From Natronorubrum halophilum (GTDB taxonomy: Archaea; Halobacteriota; Halobacteria; Halobacteriales; Natrialbaceae), in assembly GCF_003670115.1 (NCBI RefSeq), contig NZ_QQTY01000006.1, positions 111,118 to 175,117 of the forward strand: a DNA stretch of 64,000 bases. The letters run 5' to 3'. Position 1 is the stretch's first letter; each line of letters begins with the position of its first letter. A program made the translations under genes and the position numbers. Positions 34,359-43,549 of the stretch are shown here, piece after piece. The notes below the pieces were generated by a model. The model was given only the letters and a program-made list of their open reading frames with translations, was not told the DNA's origin and ran no database searches.

Positions 34359-34726
34359 CGTAGACCATCCCCCAGCCACGCGTTGGCTATCATGATCCCA
34401 ATGACGATTTGCGATCCATGGCCCGCTGCTGTTGCAAACGGCCCCGGGAATCCTAATGCTTCCAGTGTCTTCGGAAGGAATACGATCAACTGAAGTATTC
34501 CAATGACTTCCCGGATTGCACTGACAGTGAAGCTAAGGAATCCTCCCTCCCCTGCTTCGTCAGGGTTAATACTGGAATCGTTTTGTTCCTCTGCCTTTTC
34601 TTCGACTTCGCCTTGCAGTTCTGTGTCTTGTGGCCCACCCACCAAATCGGTCATACCGATTGCTGAGTACATCCCCAGTATGAGCCCGAGCGATACGACA
34701 AACGCAACGACTGGCATTCCTCTCAT
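34355..34726 (-). CDS. Membrane protein (123 aa) with acidic loop
   Basis: An N-terminal TM (VVAFVVSLGLILGMYSAIGM), an acidic soluble loop (EVEEKAEEQNDSSINPDEAG), then two more hydrophobic segments. Overlaps both neighbours by 4 bp, so it is translated with them. A virion or assembly membrane protein is likely from context only. Confidence 0.6.
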   Translation of the reverse strand: MRGMPVVAFVVSLGLILGMYSAIGMTDLVGGPQDTELQGEVEEKAEEQNDSSINPDEAGEGGFLSFTVSAIREVIGILQLIVFLPKTLEALGFPGPFATAAGHGSQIVIGIMIANAWLGDGLR

Positions 34727-36648
34727 GTTCCATACCTCGCGTCGCCTATTTTGAACATCAATGCCACAACCCCCGCGGCTACCAGCAACGGATAGGGGAG
34801 GGACACAATTCCAAGCATCCGCATGCCCGATGCGAGCACGACAAGCACGATCGCACCTGTGCGGCTCATGGACCCACCGAACAGTCCGCCAAGCAAGACA
34901 AGCGCCGATAGGCCCAGCGCTTGCAGTGTCGTTGAGGATATCGGTAGGTCGAGTGGTCCAACGGTTCCGACCGGTAGCGTCCCGCCGATCTCTTCGCCGT
35001 CACGGTCCGCTGTCCAGGTTACGGAGTAGGTTCCGTTCTCAGGCACCTCCACAAGCTCACTGTAGCTTGTGGGATCGTCGACGGTCACAACACCGCTGAC
35101 CACATCGTTCTCGTTACCGCGAGCGTGGATGAAGTACTCCAGTTCGCTGGTAAGTCCAGCATCGTCCGCATAGGTAATCTTGACCATGTTCTCGCCGAAC
35201 TCTTCTTCATCCGCCATCCCCGCCGAGAACACGTATCCGTCGTCCGCCGGTTGGGTGATGTCAATGTTACCTATCTCGAGTTGGACAAGCTCCTCACGTT
35301 CCGCCGTATACGATCCCAGCGAACGCGACTGTCCATCTTCGTTTTCAACTACGAGACGGTAGCGGTCTCCAACGGATAGGTATGCGTCCACGCGGCCGTT
35401 GGCCCCTATCTCGTCTGCCATGACCGTGCGGTACCGTGCGTTATCTTCACCGTCGAGTTGGATCGCACGTTGGATCTTCAGGTGCGTTCCATCTTCTGCA
35501 CCGAAGTCATTGGTCCTATCAATGATCTCGAATTCGGTCAGTACCGTATCCGATGATTCATTGAGTAAGTAGATACTGGATTGCTGTACCAGCGAATCTA
35601 AGACCAATTGACGCGGGTGGTAGCCGTCTGTCTGTGCGTCCACAATGAGACGTGTATCGACCGGAAGGCCGGTCATGTCCACTACACCGGTCGTTGTGTT
35701 CCGCGTAAACACTTCGTCTTCATCGCCACTGGGGAAGAACCGCACCTCGGTCTCATTGGTTATCAAGTCGCCTGTCTCTTCGTCACGGATTTCCAGTTCG
35801 TTCGGTAGGCCGTACTGGTAATCGGACGAGTCATTATCTCCGAAGATGTCCGTTGCCGTGACGGACCAGTTATGTATCCCAGCGGATTCTTCTGTGATAC
35901 TGACCGAGGCCCTTTCGCCGGAAGCGACCGTATCCGTTCCGACCACATCACCGTCGAGGGTAAACTCAACTTCGATGTCTCCGCCTGTCTCACTCGAGAC
36001 GTTGACGGCCAGTTCGTCCGGTGCAGTGGATTGCTCGCCTGTCGGGAAGGCACTGCCGTCATCGATCACTGGTCCGCCATCGGGCGATGTGAATTCGACG
36101 TTATGACTCCCTTCGATATCGAAGGTGGTGACACCGCTATCTGTTTGTCCGACGTCCAGCAGTTCGCCAGTGTCGGAGTCGATTGCAGCGGCCTCCCCGA
36201 TATCGTGGACTCGGAGCGTTGTGGTCCCTGTCTGGTTGATGGTCAGTTGGTGGCCATCGTCTACTGTGATATCGCCGTACTCGAGTTGGTCGACATCGCC
36301 TTGGACAGAGACGGTCTGACGATCGGAGATGTTAATCTCGAGCTCGTTGCTGGCGTCGATCTCTGAGAGTTGCGTCCATCCCGATCCGCTACCCCATTGA
36401 TCAACGCGCACGTGGGTGGGGCCGTCGCTCGAGATCGTTCCGTGTGGATTGATGTAGACTGTGTTGGAGTCCGGGAACGGTTGCTGGGAGTTGGTTATGG
36501 TGTCCGAACTGAGGACGACCTCGGGGCCATTGGAGGCTTCAAGATGCGTCTCCGATCCCAATGTGTAATCGGACGTGAGTGCGTATCCGGCTCCGGCGGC
36601 TGCGACAAAGACGAGGAGGGCGACCGCGATTTTCCGCCGGTCGACCAT
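34723..36648 (-). CDS. Large membrane-anchored ectodomain protein (641 aa), spike candidate
   Basis: One N-terminal signal/TM (IAVALLVFVAAAGAGYALTS) is followed by a roughly 520-residue, beta-rich, Asp/Thr/Ser-rich external part. That part includes Ig-like stretches (VNVSSETGGDIEVEFTLDGD, SAGIHNWSVTATDIFGDND). The last 80 residues form three TM helices (ALGLSALVLLGGLFGG onwards). The topology fits an envelope-anchored receptor-binding spike. It precedes the two small membrane genes in an overlapping operon. No homologous family recognised by eye. Confidence 0.7.
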   Translation of the reverse strand: MVDRRKIAVALLVFVAAAGAGYALTSDYTLGSETHLEASNGPEVVLSSDTITNSQQPFPDSNTVYINPHGTISSDGPTHVRVDQWGSGSGWTQLSEIDASNELEINISDRQTVSVQGDVDQLEYGDITVDDGHQLTINQTGTTTLRVHDIGEAAAIDSDTGELLDVGQTDSGVTTFDIEGSHNVEFTSPDGGPVIDDGSAFPTGEQSTAPDELAVNVSSETGGDIEVEFTLDGDVVGTDTVASGERASVSITEESAGIHNWSVTATDIFGDNDSSDYQYGLPNELEIRDEETGDLITNETEVRFFPSGDEDEVFTRNTTTGVVDMTGLPVDTRLIVDAQTDGYHPRQLVLDSLVQQSSIYLLNESSDTVLTEFEIIDRTNDFGAEDGTHLKIQRAIQLDGEDNARYRTVMADEIGANGRVDAYLSVGDRYRLVVENEDGQSRSLGSYTAEREELVQLEIGNIDITQPADDGYVFSAGMADEEEFGENMVKITYADDAGLTSELEYFIHARGNENDVVSGVVTVDDPTSYSELVEVPENGTYSVTWTADRDGEEIGGTLPVGTVGPLDLPISSTTLQALGLSALVLLGGLFGGSMSRTGAIVLVVLASGMRMLGIVSLPYPLLVAAGVVALMFKIGDARYGT

Positions 36649-36739
36649 CTTACCAGCCCCCGCGACTATGTTTTGGTATCATTTGTTTTGTATCAGTTTC
36701 TGGGTGTTTTCATGAGTGGACACTACTCGTCAGGACTGA

Positions 36740-38056
36740 TCATACAGTCGTTCCGGCCCCTTCCAGAGCGTACCAACTGTCCGTCCCCGTGTTGTTCGTG
36801 ATGTCACTCGCGGGTCCGAAGTACCAGTTTGGACCGTTCGGGGCACTGTCTATAACGATTTTATTGTTGTTTACCGTCCCGTCGTTTGCGAGCTGTCCAA
36901 TGATCGAATTCCCGTGTTCGAACTCCCCTTGGACCATTGAGTCAACAGTTACGCCGCTCCGGTTTTTGATGTAATCTATCTTCACCTGGCCCTCGTTTTG
37001 CATTTCGACAATATTCGGATGAGTCCCTCCTGTCGGATCAAAATTGATCCAACCGATGGATAGCCGGCGGCTAAAGTTCTTGTCGCAATAGACTGCTTGG
37101 CTCGGCTCTCCGCCGATATTCAGCGCTCCGATATGAATATCCGGCCCGTCCTCGTCGTAAATAGCGGTATTCCCACCAGTGCCGTAGTACTCGAAGCAGC
37201 CGATGCTAAGCTGTGGGCTTCCCGGTGTCCCCGTAGCTGGAACTGTCGTTATTCCCCGGCCTGTGCAACCAGTCCCAATTCTAACGTATCCCCATTCGGA
37301 CGCCCACGGTGCCCCTCCGTTAAATCGGATTACGCCGTCTGAACCCGGCGTGAAATTGTCGATGCGCAACCGCCCGATATGGAACCCGGCCGGGTCTGCG
37401 TCGAATTGCATCGCGGGCTGTGATGCACCGTCACCATCGAGTTGAATCCCGTCCCAATAGCTACTTCGGTCGTTCGCACTTGTGCATTGTATCAGTGGGT
37501 TAGATCCTGTTAGCTCGATCTCAGAGCCGCCAGCATCGGATGAATGGCCTTGAAAACGAATCCCACCCCAATCTGTGAGCGGCCCCGTCTCTTGAACGGT
37601 CGTTGGCGGGAGCAAGACCGCTCCTTGGCCGCTTGCGACATTGATCGAATCAATTGCGTCCTGTACCGGAGACGAGGAGCTATTCGGATCGATCGCATCG
37701 TCCATCCCAAGTCCGGGACCGACAGGGACCACAAGGCCATCCCATGCAGTTTGTATGTCCGCACCGCCGATGTTGTTCTGTATGCTGTCCGTACTGATGT
37801 TATCCGTCGTGTTGAACAGGTCATCTACATAGATCGCCTCGAGTGGCTCCTCAGCAGTGCCGATCGTCCCGCTACCTGCTTCTTGAGCTGCTGCCCTTTG
37901 ACTGCCGCCGTAGGCACCAGCACCGATGCCCAAGAGCCCGGCCCCCGCTGCGCCGAGAACGCCACGTCTCGAGACGTTAGTGCTCGTTTCTTCGCGGATG
38001 ATCTCCCGGATCTGTGCTTGCTGCTCGTCGTTGAACGTTGTCTTGCTCTCACTCAT
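36740..38056 (-). CDS. Tat-exported beta-helix/fibre-like protein (438 aa)
   Basis: ATG at 38056. After an acidic helical start, a twin-arginine signal (SRRGVLGAAGAGLLGIGAGA) ends near QRAAAQEAG. The mature part is Gly/Asn/Asp-rich with repeated short strands (GGIRFQGHSSDAGGSEIEL, LRIDNFTPGSDGVIRFNGG), typical of a right-handed beta-helix or tail-fibre fold. Tat export of a folded virion protein would place it outside the cell before assembly. It is unrelated in detail to the Tat beta-helix at 11025. Confidence 0.7.
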   Translation of the reverse strand: MSESKTTFNDEQQAQIREIIREETSTNVSRRGVLGAAGAGLLGIGAGAYGGSQRAAAQEAGSGTIGTAEEPLEAIYVDDLFNTTDNISTDSIQNNIGGADIQTAWDGLVVPVGPGLGMDDAIDPNSSSSPVQDAIDSINVASGQGAVLLPPTTVQETGPLTDWGGIRFQGHSSDAGGSEIELTGSNPLIQCTSANDRSSYWDGIQLDGDGASQPAMQFDADPAGFHIGRLRIDNFTPGSDGVIRFNGGAPWASEWGYVRIGTGCTGRGITTVPATGTPGSPQLSIGCFEYYGTGGNTAIYDEDGPDIHIGALNIGGEPSQAVYCDKNFSRRLSIGWINFDPTGGTHPNIVEMQNEGQVKIDYIKNRSGVTVDSMVQGEFEHGNSIIGQLANDGTVNNNKIVIDSAPNGPNWYFGPASDITNNTGTDSWYALEGAGTTV

Positions 38057-38162
38057 GATTTCCTCGGATGGTCGCTTTTGCTGCGAGTTTCGTTTCCGTC
38101 GTCTGTGCTCTCTCTTCTGCGAGCAACTCCAGCTGGAGGCGCTCGAGGTCGTCGACACTCAT
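38049..38162 (-). CDS. 37-aa helical protein
   Basis: ATG at 38162, TGA overlapping the start of the fibre gene by 8 bp. One amphipathic helix (SVDDLERLQLELLAEERAQ). Very small, but framed by overlaps on both sides. Confidence 0.45.
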   Translation of the reverse strand: MSVDDLERLQLELLAEERAQTTETKLAAKATIRGNHE

Positions 38163-38440
38163 GGCGGGCCAACCCTCCGCATCTGCTCTTCGCGGCGCTC
38201 TTCTCGGACGGGACTCCAGAGCATCCAGAGCGTGATGCCGAGCAACAGTGCCGGGACGATCAACCAGACCATATTGTCCATGATCGACAGCACTGGCGCG
38301 AACGGACCCTCGTCGACGCCGTACTGGCGGTTCATCGAGATGAGCTCGGCTCCAGCCGTGTCCATGACCAACCCCAGGATCAGCACGGCAAACATGGACG
38401 AGATCCCGATGATGAACCGCCGGATACCAGCGAACACCAT
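38159..38440 (-). CDS. Two-TM membrane protein (93 aa)
   Basis: ATG at 38440, shared with the TAA of the preceding gene. TM1 about 8-28 (FIIGISSMFAVLILGLVMD), TM2 about 58-73 (WLIVPALLLGITLWML), basic C-terminal tail (REERREEQMRR). Part of the structural operon. Confidence 0.6.
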   Translation of the reverse strand: MVFAGIRRFIIGISSMFAVLILGLVMDTAGAELISMNRQYGVDEGPFAPVLSIMDNMVWLIVPALLLGITLWMLWSPVREERREEQMRRVGPP

Positions 38441-38676
38441 TAGATCGCACCTCTGCGGACAGCCGCGCCCGCGAGGACTTTGATCACGATGGAGCCGAAG
38501 ACGATCGCCGGCAGCCACGTCATCGCCTCGTCAGCCCAGAACGCGTTACGCGAGTTCGGGTTGGTGGTGACTGCGAACATGGTCTCCAGCAACGGGTCTG
38601 CTGCGACGATCGCGACCAGCGTGATCAGGCCGCCCGCCGTGGCAAGGATCATCGCTCGGAAGAGGATCCAAAACAT
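38440..38676 (-). CDS. Two-TM membrane protein (78 aa)
   Basis: Starts at ATG 38676 inside the stop of the 764-aa gene (TGATG overlap). Hydrophobic helices at about 2-28 and 55-72. Together with the following 93-aa protein it looks like a pair of minor membrane components. Confidence 0.6.
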   Translation of the reverse strand: MFWILFRAMILATAGGLITLVAIVAADPLLETMFAVTTNPNSRNAFWADEAMTWLPAIVFGSIVIKVLAGAAVRRGAI

Positions 38677-40970
38677 CAGAACCACCACTCGTGTTCATCG
38701 GTGGACGCACCGCCGCCGAAGAAGTCCGAGTCAATATCCTCCGGCTGCAGGAATCCGGTTTGCCAGCCCTCTCCCCCGGACTCAGTACCGAATCCGGAAT
38801 CCGTCGTGCCGGGATCTCGCTCAGGCTCTGGCCACATCGGTCGGGCAGACTGACCAGGACCATCTCCGAGACGGGTGCGGGTTACTGTCCGCATCGGCTC
38901 AGGCATCGCTGTCTCTGTCACTGCGGGGGATGGTTCGGCCATCCCAGTGGTCGTCGTGGTCGTGGTGTCCGTCGTCTGCCCCCCGGCAGTAGCCGAGGAG
39001 TCCATGCCCATGAACTCGTCAGTGGACGTCGTCGTGTCTCCGCCGAGGTCTCCGGTCGCCATCCCAGAGTCAAGCATCGACTCAGTGTCTGGCTCTGTGG
39101 TGACTCCAGTGGTTGTTGTCCCGCCGATAGACGGGTCCCCGAACATCGAATCCATGCCTTGCGACGAGTCGAAATCCGGATCCTGGGCCGCGGAAGTAGT
39201 CGTTGTTGAGCCGCCTGGAGACGGATCTCCGAACGGCGAATCCATGTCTTGCGCATCCGAGCGCTGCATCTGACGGGCTGCCTCGAGCTCGCGCTGGAAC
39301 TCCGCAGGGTCGTCGAAGAGATGACGGTTGGCCCGGACTTGCTCGACGGGAGTCGCGTCGGGACCCACCTCTACGGGAGTGGAGTCGGCCGTCTCTCGAG
39401 CGATCTCTTCCTCCCGTCGCCTGACCGCTTGCTGATATGCGTCGTCGGACGGGAACGCGTCTCTGGGGGGCGTTCGCCCTGCTGCAGTCGGTGCGGTTGG
39501 ATCTGCAGGCTGGTCGCGAACAGGCAACTCGTCGGGGTCGCGTGTGCGTGTGCGTGTGCGCTGGAGCGTCAGTTCCATCTGACCCCGATTCGCGCCACGT
39601 CCGATCATGTCTCCTCGAGGGGACAGGTCTAAGTTTCGAGCGCGTCCAACGGCCGACCGCGCGGCCGTCGGGGCGACAACGGCGGCCGTGCCCGCGCCAA
39701 TACCCCGGAAGCTGGTTTCCAGCGGCCGGTCGTCGAAGTCCTGACTGAGGCTTTGCCCTGCTTCCATGCCGAGCATAGCGGCAGCCTCACCCCGCTCTCT
39801 CAGATAGCCGCTTCCGGTCAGTGCCTCTCCGCCCAGAGAGGCGGCTTCCCCGGCATCCACATTTTCGCTCGTCACTTCATCTCGGAACTCGAGGCCTGTC
39901 TCGAGGCGGTGCTCTTGATAGTTGTACAGTTCTTCGCCTGCGGTCTGTGCTGCGTCTCCAGCGGCTAATGTGGCTCCTGCAGGGTCGAGCGTCGAGAGGC
40001 CGGTTTCGACAGCGCCGCCGAAGACGTCATCCATCTCCTCGTCATCGGACATCACAGGGACGCCCATGCTGTCCGTTCCAGCGATCATTGGGACATCGGG
40101 GAGGACGTTCGTTAGGCCACTGCCGACCTGTTCTGCACCAGATTGCCACCGGTCGCTCTGTACCTCGAGCCACTGTCCGATACCGGTCTCTCGCTCGTTT
40201 TCGGTGTCCGCCTGCAACTCTTCTGCCGCACTGGGGGTTAGCTGCGCCTCCCCATCGGACACCATGACGTCGCTTGGGCTGACTCCCCATTCATCGGCAG
40301 CAGCATCTTCTAATTCTTCTTCTTGCCGTTGTGCCACCCGGTCATCGGCGACATCGAGGACGAAACTGCCATCCACATATTCGACAGCATAGTCTCCCTC
40401 TTGGAGTCCCGCGGCCTGCGCTTCTTGCTCGAGGGTCGCCACTGCTGTGGATGCGCTGACGGTGCTTCCTCCTACGCGGAACTGTTGATTCGCCCCGATG
40501 TCTTCGACCCGATTCGGGTCGTCTTCGAGCCCTGAGATTCCGGATGGGCCACGTGTGCCTGGATTGAATCGCTCATGCTGCTGTTCTGCAGCTTGGAGTT
40601 GTGTTTCTCGAGTCCGAGACGTGTTCCCCGTGTTACCTCCGTCGAATCCGTCACCTCCGGTATCGGACCCCGGATCTTGTTCGACCGCCTCTCGCTCGCG
40701 GTCACGTCGGTCTCCAGGGTCCGAATCGTCCGTGCCGTCGTCTGGATCAACGTCGCTGCCGGGGTCCTGCTCTACCGCATCACGTTCGCGGTCACGCCGA
40801 TCGTAGTCGCTTCCCCCGCCACTGCTTCCACTGTCATCCCCAGTGTCAATGTCACCACCAGGGTCCTGTTCAACTGCTTCCCTTTCGCGTTCACGCCGGT
40901 CGTCCGTATCGTCTGCACCGTCGTCTGTCGATGTGTCATCACTACCGCCTCCGCGGCCTGGTATTCGCAT
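38676..40970 (-). CDS. Large Asp/Gln/Thr-rich protein with EAVEQDPG repeats (764 aa)
   Basis: The N-terminal 110 residues hold three copies of an acidic repeat (RREREREAVEQDPGGD, RRDRERDAVEQDPGSD, RRDREREAVEQDPGSD). A folded-looking helical middle follows (about 150-420, with Gly/Ala-rich hydrophobic stretches near GAVETGLSTLDPAGATLAAG). The C-terminal half is low complexity: (T)n runs, FGDPS repeats and methionine-rich motifs, ending ASTDEHEWWF. No enzyme motif. As the largest gene of the structural block it may be a scaffold, tegument-like or ejected protein. Confidence 0.65.
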   Translation of the reverse strand: MRIPGRGGGSDDTSTDDGADDTDDRREREREAVEQDPGGDIDTGDDSGSSGGGSDYDRRDRERDAVEQDPGSDVDPDDGTDDSDPGDRRDREREAVEQDPGSDTGGDGFDGGNTGNTSRTRETQLQAAEQQHERFNPGTRGPSGISGLEDDPNRVEDIGANQQFRVGGSTVSASTAVATLEQEAQAAGLQEGDYAVEYVDGSFVLDVADDRVAQRQEEELEDAAADEWGVSPSDVMVSDGEAQLTPSAAEELQADTENERETGIGQWLEVQSDRWQSGAEQVGSGLTNVLPDVPMIAGTDSMGVPVMSDDEEMDDVFGGAVETGLSTLDPAGATLAAGDAAQTAGEELYNYQEHRLETGLEFRDEVTSENVDAGEAASLGGEALTGSGYLRERGEAAAMLGMEAGQSLSQDFDDRPLETSFRGIGAGTAAVVAPTAARSAVGRARNLDLSPRGDMIGRGANRGQMELTLQRTRTRTRDPDELPVRDQPADPTAPTAAGRTPPRDAFPSDDAYQQAVRRREEEIARETADSTPVEVGPDATPVEQVRANRHLFDDPAEFQRELEAARQMQRSDAQDMDSPFGDPSPGGSTTTTSAAQDPDFDSSQGMDSMFGDPSIGGTTTTGVTTEPDTESMLDSGMATGDLGGDTTTSTDEFMGMDSSATAGGQTTDTTTTTTTGMAEPSPAVTETAMPEPMRTVTRTRLGDGPGQSARPMWPEPERDPGTTDSGFGTESGGEGWQTGFLQPEDIDSDFFGGGASTDEHEWWF

Positions 40971-41855
40971 TCACATCACCCCCAGAGTCGGGAGCGTTTG
41001 CATGATCCAGAACCCGATCGGTGACGATGCGCCTTCTGCGGCCCCTGAACCTGCGACTCGCTGGGCCAGAGCAGGTCCGAAGAGGCCGAGTGCCAGCGAC
41101 GCGCCGGCAACGATCAGCAGTTTGATCGCTCGGTTATCGTATTTCTCCGGATCCATCTCGGCCAGTCGGCCTCGAGTCTCCTGCATCTGCATCTCTTCGG
41201 TGCTCGACTGGCTCCAGTGCATCTCGTAGCCCTTGGCCATCGAGACGATCCAGCCGGCGGCTCCCGTGACGGGGTTGCGTGCGTCGACCCAGACATCGTC
41301 GAACGGCTCGCGGATCGACTGCTGGCCGCCGTCGGCGACTGCCTGCTGCGGCGTCTGGTAGTCGACGGGCTTGATCCCTTCAGGAGTCTCTTTGACTGCC
41401 TGCGTTCGTCCCCAGTCGGAGTCGACCGCTTCGGCGACTCGAGCAGCGACGGGACTCGCCAGCTCGTGGTCGTCGGCGACTCCCCAAACGACTGGAGCGT
41501 TCCCCATCCGACACATGTTGATGTCGGTCAGCGTCCATTCCTCGTCGTTGTCCGTCCGGATTTTTCCTTCTTCGCTGTCGATCTCTCCCGGTCGGGGAAC
41601 CACGACGCCGTCGCCGTAGATCACCATCACGATGACGGCCGCACTGCTGGTTTTCCAGAGGCCTTCGATGCCGGACTTGATCATCCCCTTCTGGATCCGC
41701 TTGCGACCGGGTATTCGGCGCGTTACCCCTACCAGTAGAGAGGCGAAGAAGGCCATGCAGATCTGCACTGGCATGGCCAGGAATCCCCCGGTCTTGTCTC
41801 CGGCCTGTTCGGCCTGTTCGATCTCGATTGGTTGCTCGTCGTCACTGCTTGTCAT
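40971..41855 (-). CDS. Membrane protein with soluble middle domain (294 aa)
   Basis: Two hydrophobic segments near the N-terminus (about 26-43 and 68-80: SSAAVIVMVIYGDGVVVP), a soluble middle (about 85-235), then TM segments near the C-terminus (LLIVAGASLALGLFGPALA and PIGFWIMQTLPTLGV). It starts one base before the stop of the upstream gene ends. Probably an inner-membrane or virion assembly platform. No family recognised. Confidence 0.6.
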   Translation of the reverse strand: MTSSDDEQPIEIEQAEQAGDKTGGFLAMPVQICMAFFASLLVGVTRRIPGRKRIQKGMIKSGIEGLWKTSSAAVIVMVIYGDGVVVPRPGEIDSEEGKIRTDNDEEWTLTDINMCRMGNAPVVWGVADDHELASPVAARVAEAVDSDWGRTQAVKETPEGIKPVDYQTPQQAVADGGQQSIREPFDDVWVDARNPVTGAAGWIVSMAKGYEMHWSQSSTEEMQMQETRGRLAEMDPEKYDNRAIKLLIVAGASLALGLFGPALAQRVAGSGAAEGASSPIGFWIMQTLPTLGVM

Positions 41856-42427
41856 TATTTGAACACCTTATTTAGTGCCCCGCGTACGCGGCCGCCCGAT
41901 CCGTCCGCTCCGTCGCTGTCGGATCTCTCAACCCGCGAGGTGTGGACAGCCTCGGTGACTGCCCGGAGGCCTCGAGCGTCCTGGCCGAGCGACTGCATCG
42001 CAGTCTTCGCCGTTTCGGCCTCTCGGACGTGGCGGCGCTCCTGGTCCGTTTGCTGGATCCGTGGAGACTGGTCCGGTCGGTCGTTGATTCCCTGGGCTAA
42101 CTCGAGGAGTGGCCCTCGGCACAGTCGTCCGGGGCTGTGCTCGGTGACGATCCGCTCTGCACGGTTCTCGTTGAGCCAGCGGTGTCGTCGATAGTCCGCT
42201 CGCGTTTCGTTCGCGATCGGATAGACTTGCGAGATCTCCGGGCCGAGCTCGTCCTCGAGCCAAGCGGGGAAATTGATGTCGCGGAACTCGTCGAGGAACT
42301 CTCGACTCTGCATTTCCTCGACGAGGTTCTCGGCCTGTCGTGCGGACTGCGACGACGAGACCGACATCTCCTGCATGTTTTCTCGAAACTGTTGCTCCTG
42401 TTTTCGTGCGCTTTCTCTGTCGCTCAT
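41855..42427 (-). CDS. Soluble helical protein (190 aa)
   Basis: Gln/Glu/Arg-rich and helical (ESARKQEQQFRENMQEMSVS, QSARQAENLVEEMQSREFL) with no TM. The middle contains EISQVYPIANETRADYRRHR and a basic C-terminus ends GALNKVFK. Tight overlaps on both sides. It may be an internal virion or assembly protein. Confidence 0.55.
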   Translation of the reverse strand: MSDRESARKQEQQFRENMQEMSVSSSQSARQAENLVEEMQSREFLDEFRDINFPAWLEDELGPEISQVYPIANETRADYRRHRWLNENRAERIVTEHSPGRLCRGPLLELAQGINDRPDQSPRIQQTDQERRHVREAETAKTAMQSLGQDARGLRAVTEAVHTSRVERSDSDGADGSGGRVRGALNKVFK

Positions 42428-42732
42428 GATATCATGCCCTCTCGACTAGCTTCAGGCGCTTCTTCCGCCGGATACCAGCCCATCATCGATCCGAGGAGGG
42501 CCAGCGCTGACAGGATCGCAATGCCAGCAAAAAGCCAGCGGACGGGGCCGATTTGGACCGGGACGTCCGTGCCATCCGAGATCACGACGATCTCGGGGAC
42601 GAACGCGAGGTAGATCCAGCACACCGTCGACATCGCGCTCGAGAACACGACTGCGTCCTCGTAGACGGCGAACAGGAGTGTCATCACGGTCGCGAACGCG
42701 AAGACGCCCAGGAAGAGGCCGCTCCACGTCAC
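42424..42732 (-). CDS. Three-TM membrane protein (about 102 aa)
   Basis: I chose the GTG at 42732, which overlaps the upstream TGA (GTGA) and follows a perfect GGAGGTGG Shine-Dalgarno by 8 bp. An ATG at 42768 would add 12 residues. Hydrophobic segments: SGLFLGVFAFATVMTLLFAV, AMSTVCWIYLAFVPEIVVI and WLFAGIAILSALALLGSMMG. Element membrane protein of unknown role. Confidence 0.6.
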   Translation of the reverse strand: MTWSGLFLGVFAFATVMTLLFAVYEDAVVFSSAMSTVCWIYLAFVPEIVVISDGTDVPVQIGPVRWLFAGIAILSALALLGSMMGWYPAEEAPEASREGMIS

Positions 42733-43190
42733 CAGGAACCACCTCCTGATGGCAGCATGCCGATCCATTTGAGCAACACTCCACCGCATGCGATGAGGAC
42801 TAGCAATCCGATTAATGGCGAGAGCGGGCCGACGACTGCACTAATCGCCTCGGTGTCATCGTCTCGAACCCGGTACTGATAATCGATTTCTACGTCTCTG
42901 CCGTCGTGCGTTTCGTTTGCGGTCACTTCGCCTGTCTCGTAGTTTATTTCGTAGTCAACCCCGCGGGTGAGTACGTCTCCGTTGCTTCGTCTGATCTCCT
43001 CGCTTCCGTTGACCATGTTCCGCCACTCATCGGCATACTCGAGAGTGATCGGCTCAGTATCCGAGAGCGTGTGCTCTTCGACGACGACGTCCCGGGTCTG
43101 GAACGATTCGCCATACTGCATGCTGACCCCGGCGAACATCACGCCGGCCAGTATCGCAACTATCGTTACAGTCCAAATGGTGCCCTTCAT
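42729..43190 (-). CDS. Membrane protein with extracytoplasmic domain (153 aa)
   Basis: N-terminal TM (IWTVTIVAILAGVMFAGVS), a beta-rich external part of about 85 residues (repeat-like GVDYEINYETGEVTANETHD), then a C-terminal TM (PLIGLLVLIACGGVLL). It is encoded just downstream of the two coat-like genes and is probably a minor structural or assembly protein. Confidence 0.6.
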   Translation of the reverse strand: MKGTIWTVTIVAILAGVMFAGVSMQYGESFQTRDVVVEEHTLSDTEPITLEYADEWRNMVNGSEEIRRSNGDVLTRGVDYEINYETGEVTANETHDGRDVEIDYQYRVRDDDTEAISAVVGPLSPLIGLLVLIACGGVLLKWIGMLPSGGGSW

Positions 43191-43219
43191 GACAAAATGT
43201 CGCAATTACCGCGAAGGGG

Positions 43220-43546
43220 TTACCGTCCTCCGCCGAATCCGCCGCCGAAGTAGCGCATGATCGCCGACGCCGCAACTACGAGGAGCCCCACCACGAGCAA
43301 ACTGATGGCGGCGACACCTGTGGTTTCAAGGTCCGTTGCAATCTCGGAAAACGGACCTTCGGAAATGTCTACAGCACTGTAGACTTCCGAAAGGACGAGT
43401 GCGATGATCAGGATCGTGACCATCGCACCACCGATAAGCTGGACCTCGTTCATGATCCCTCGGCCGTCCATGTCGACGACAGATTCCGCTGCGTTTCGTT
43501 TCGGCTCGATCTCGGTCGCTTCTTTGAGTTTTTCTGTCACGCTCAT
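43220..43546 (-). CDS. Coat-protein candidate 2 (two-TM, 108 aa)
   Basis: Paralogue of the next upstream gene. After a soluble N-terminus it has TM1 (QLIGGAMVTILIIALVLSEV), a short polar loop (SEGPFSEIATDLETTG), TM2 (VAAISLLVVGLLVVAASAIM) and the identical tail RYFGGGFGGGR. Small, abundant-looking two-TM proteins of this kind form the coat of archaeal spindle-shaped viruses and other membrane-derived virions. That role here is inference. It is expressed from the promoter before the first copy. Confidence 0.72.
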   Translation of the reverse strand: MSVTEKLKEATEIEPKRNAAESVVDMDGRGIMNEVQLIGGAMVTILIIALVLSEVYSAVDISEGPFSEIATDLETTGVAAISLLVVGLLVVAASAIMRYFGGGFGGGR

Positions 43547-43549
43547 GAT

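Noticed and set aside
40575..41024. Rightward ORFs over the repeat part of the 764-aa gene
   Set aside because: They are read-through of the acidic repeat codons in the opposite strand.
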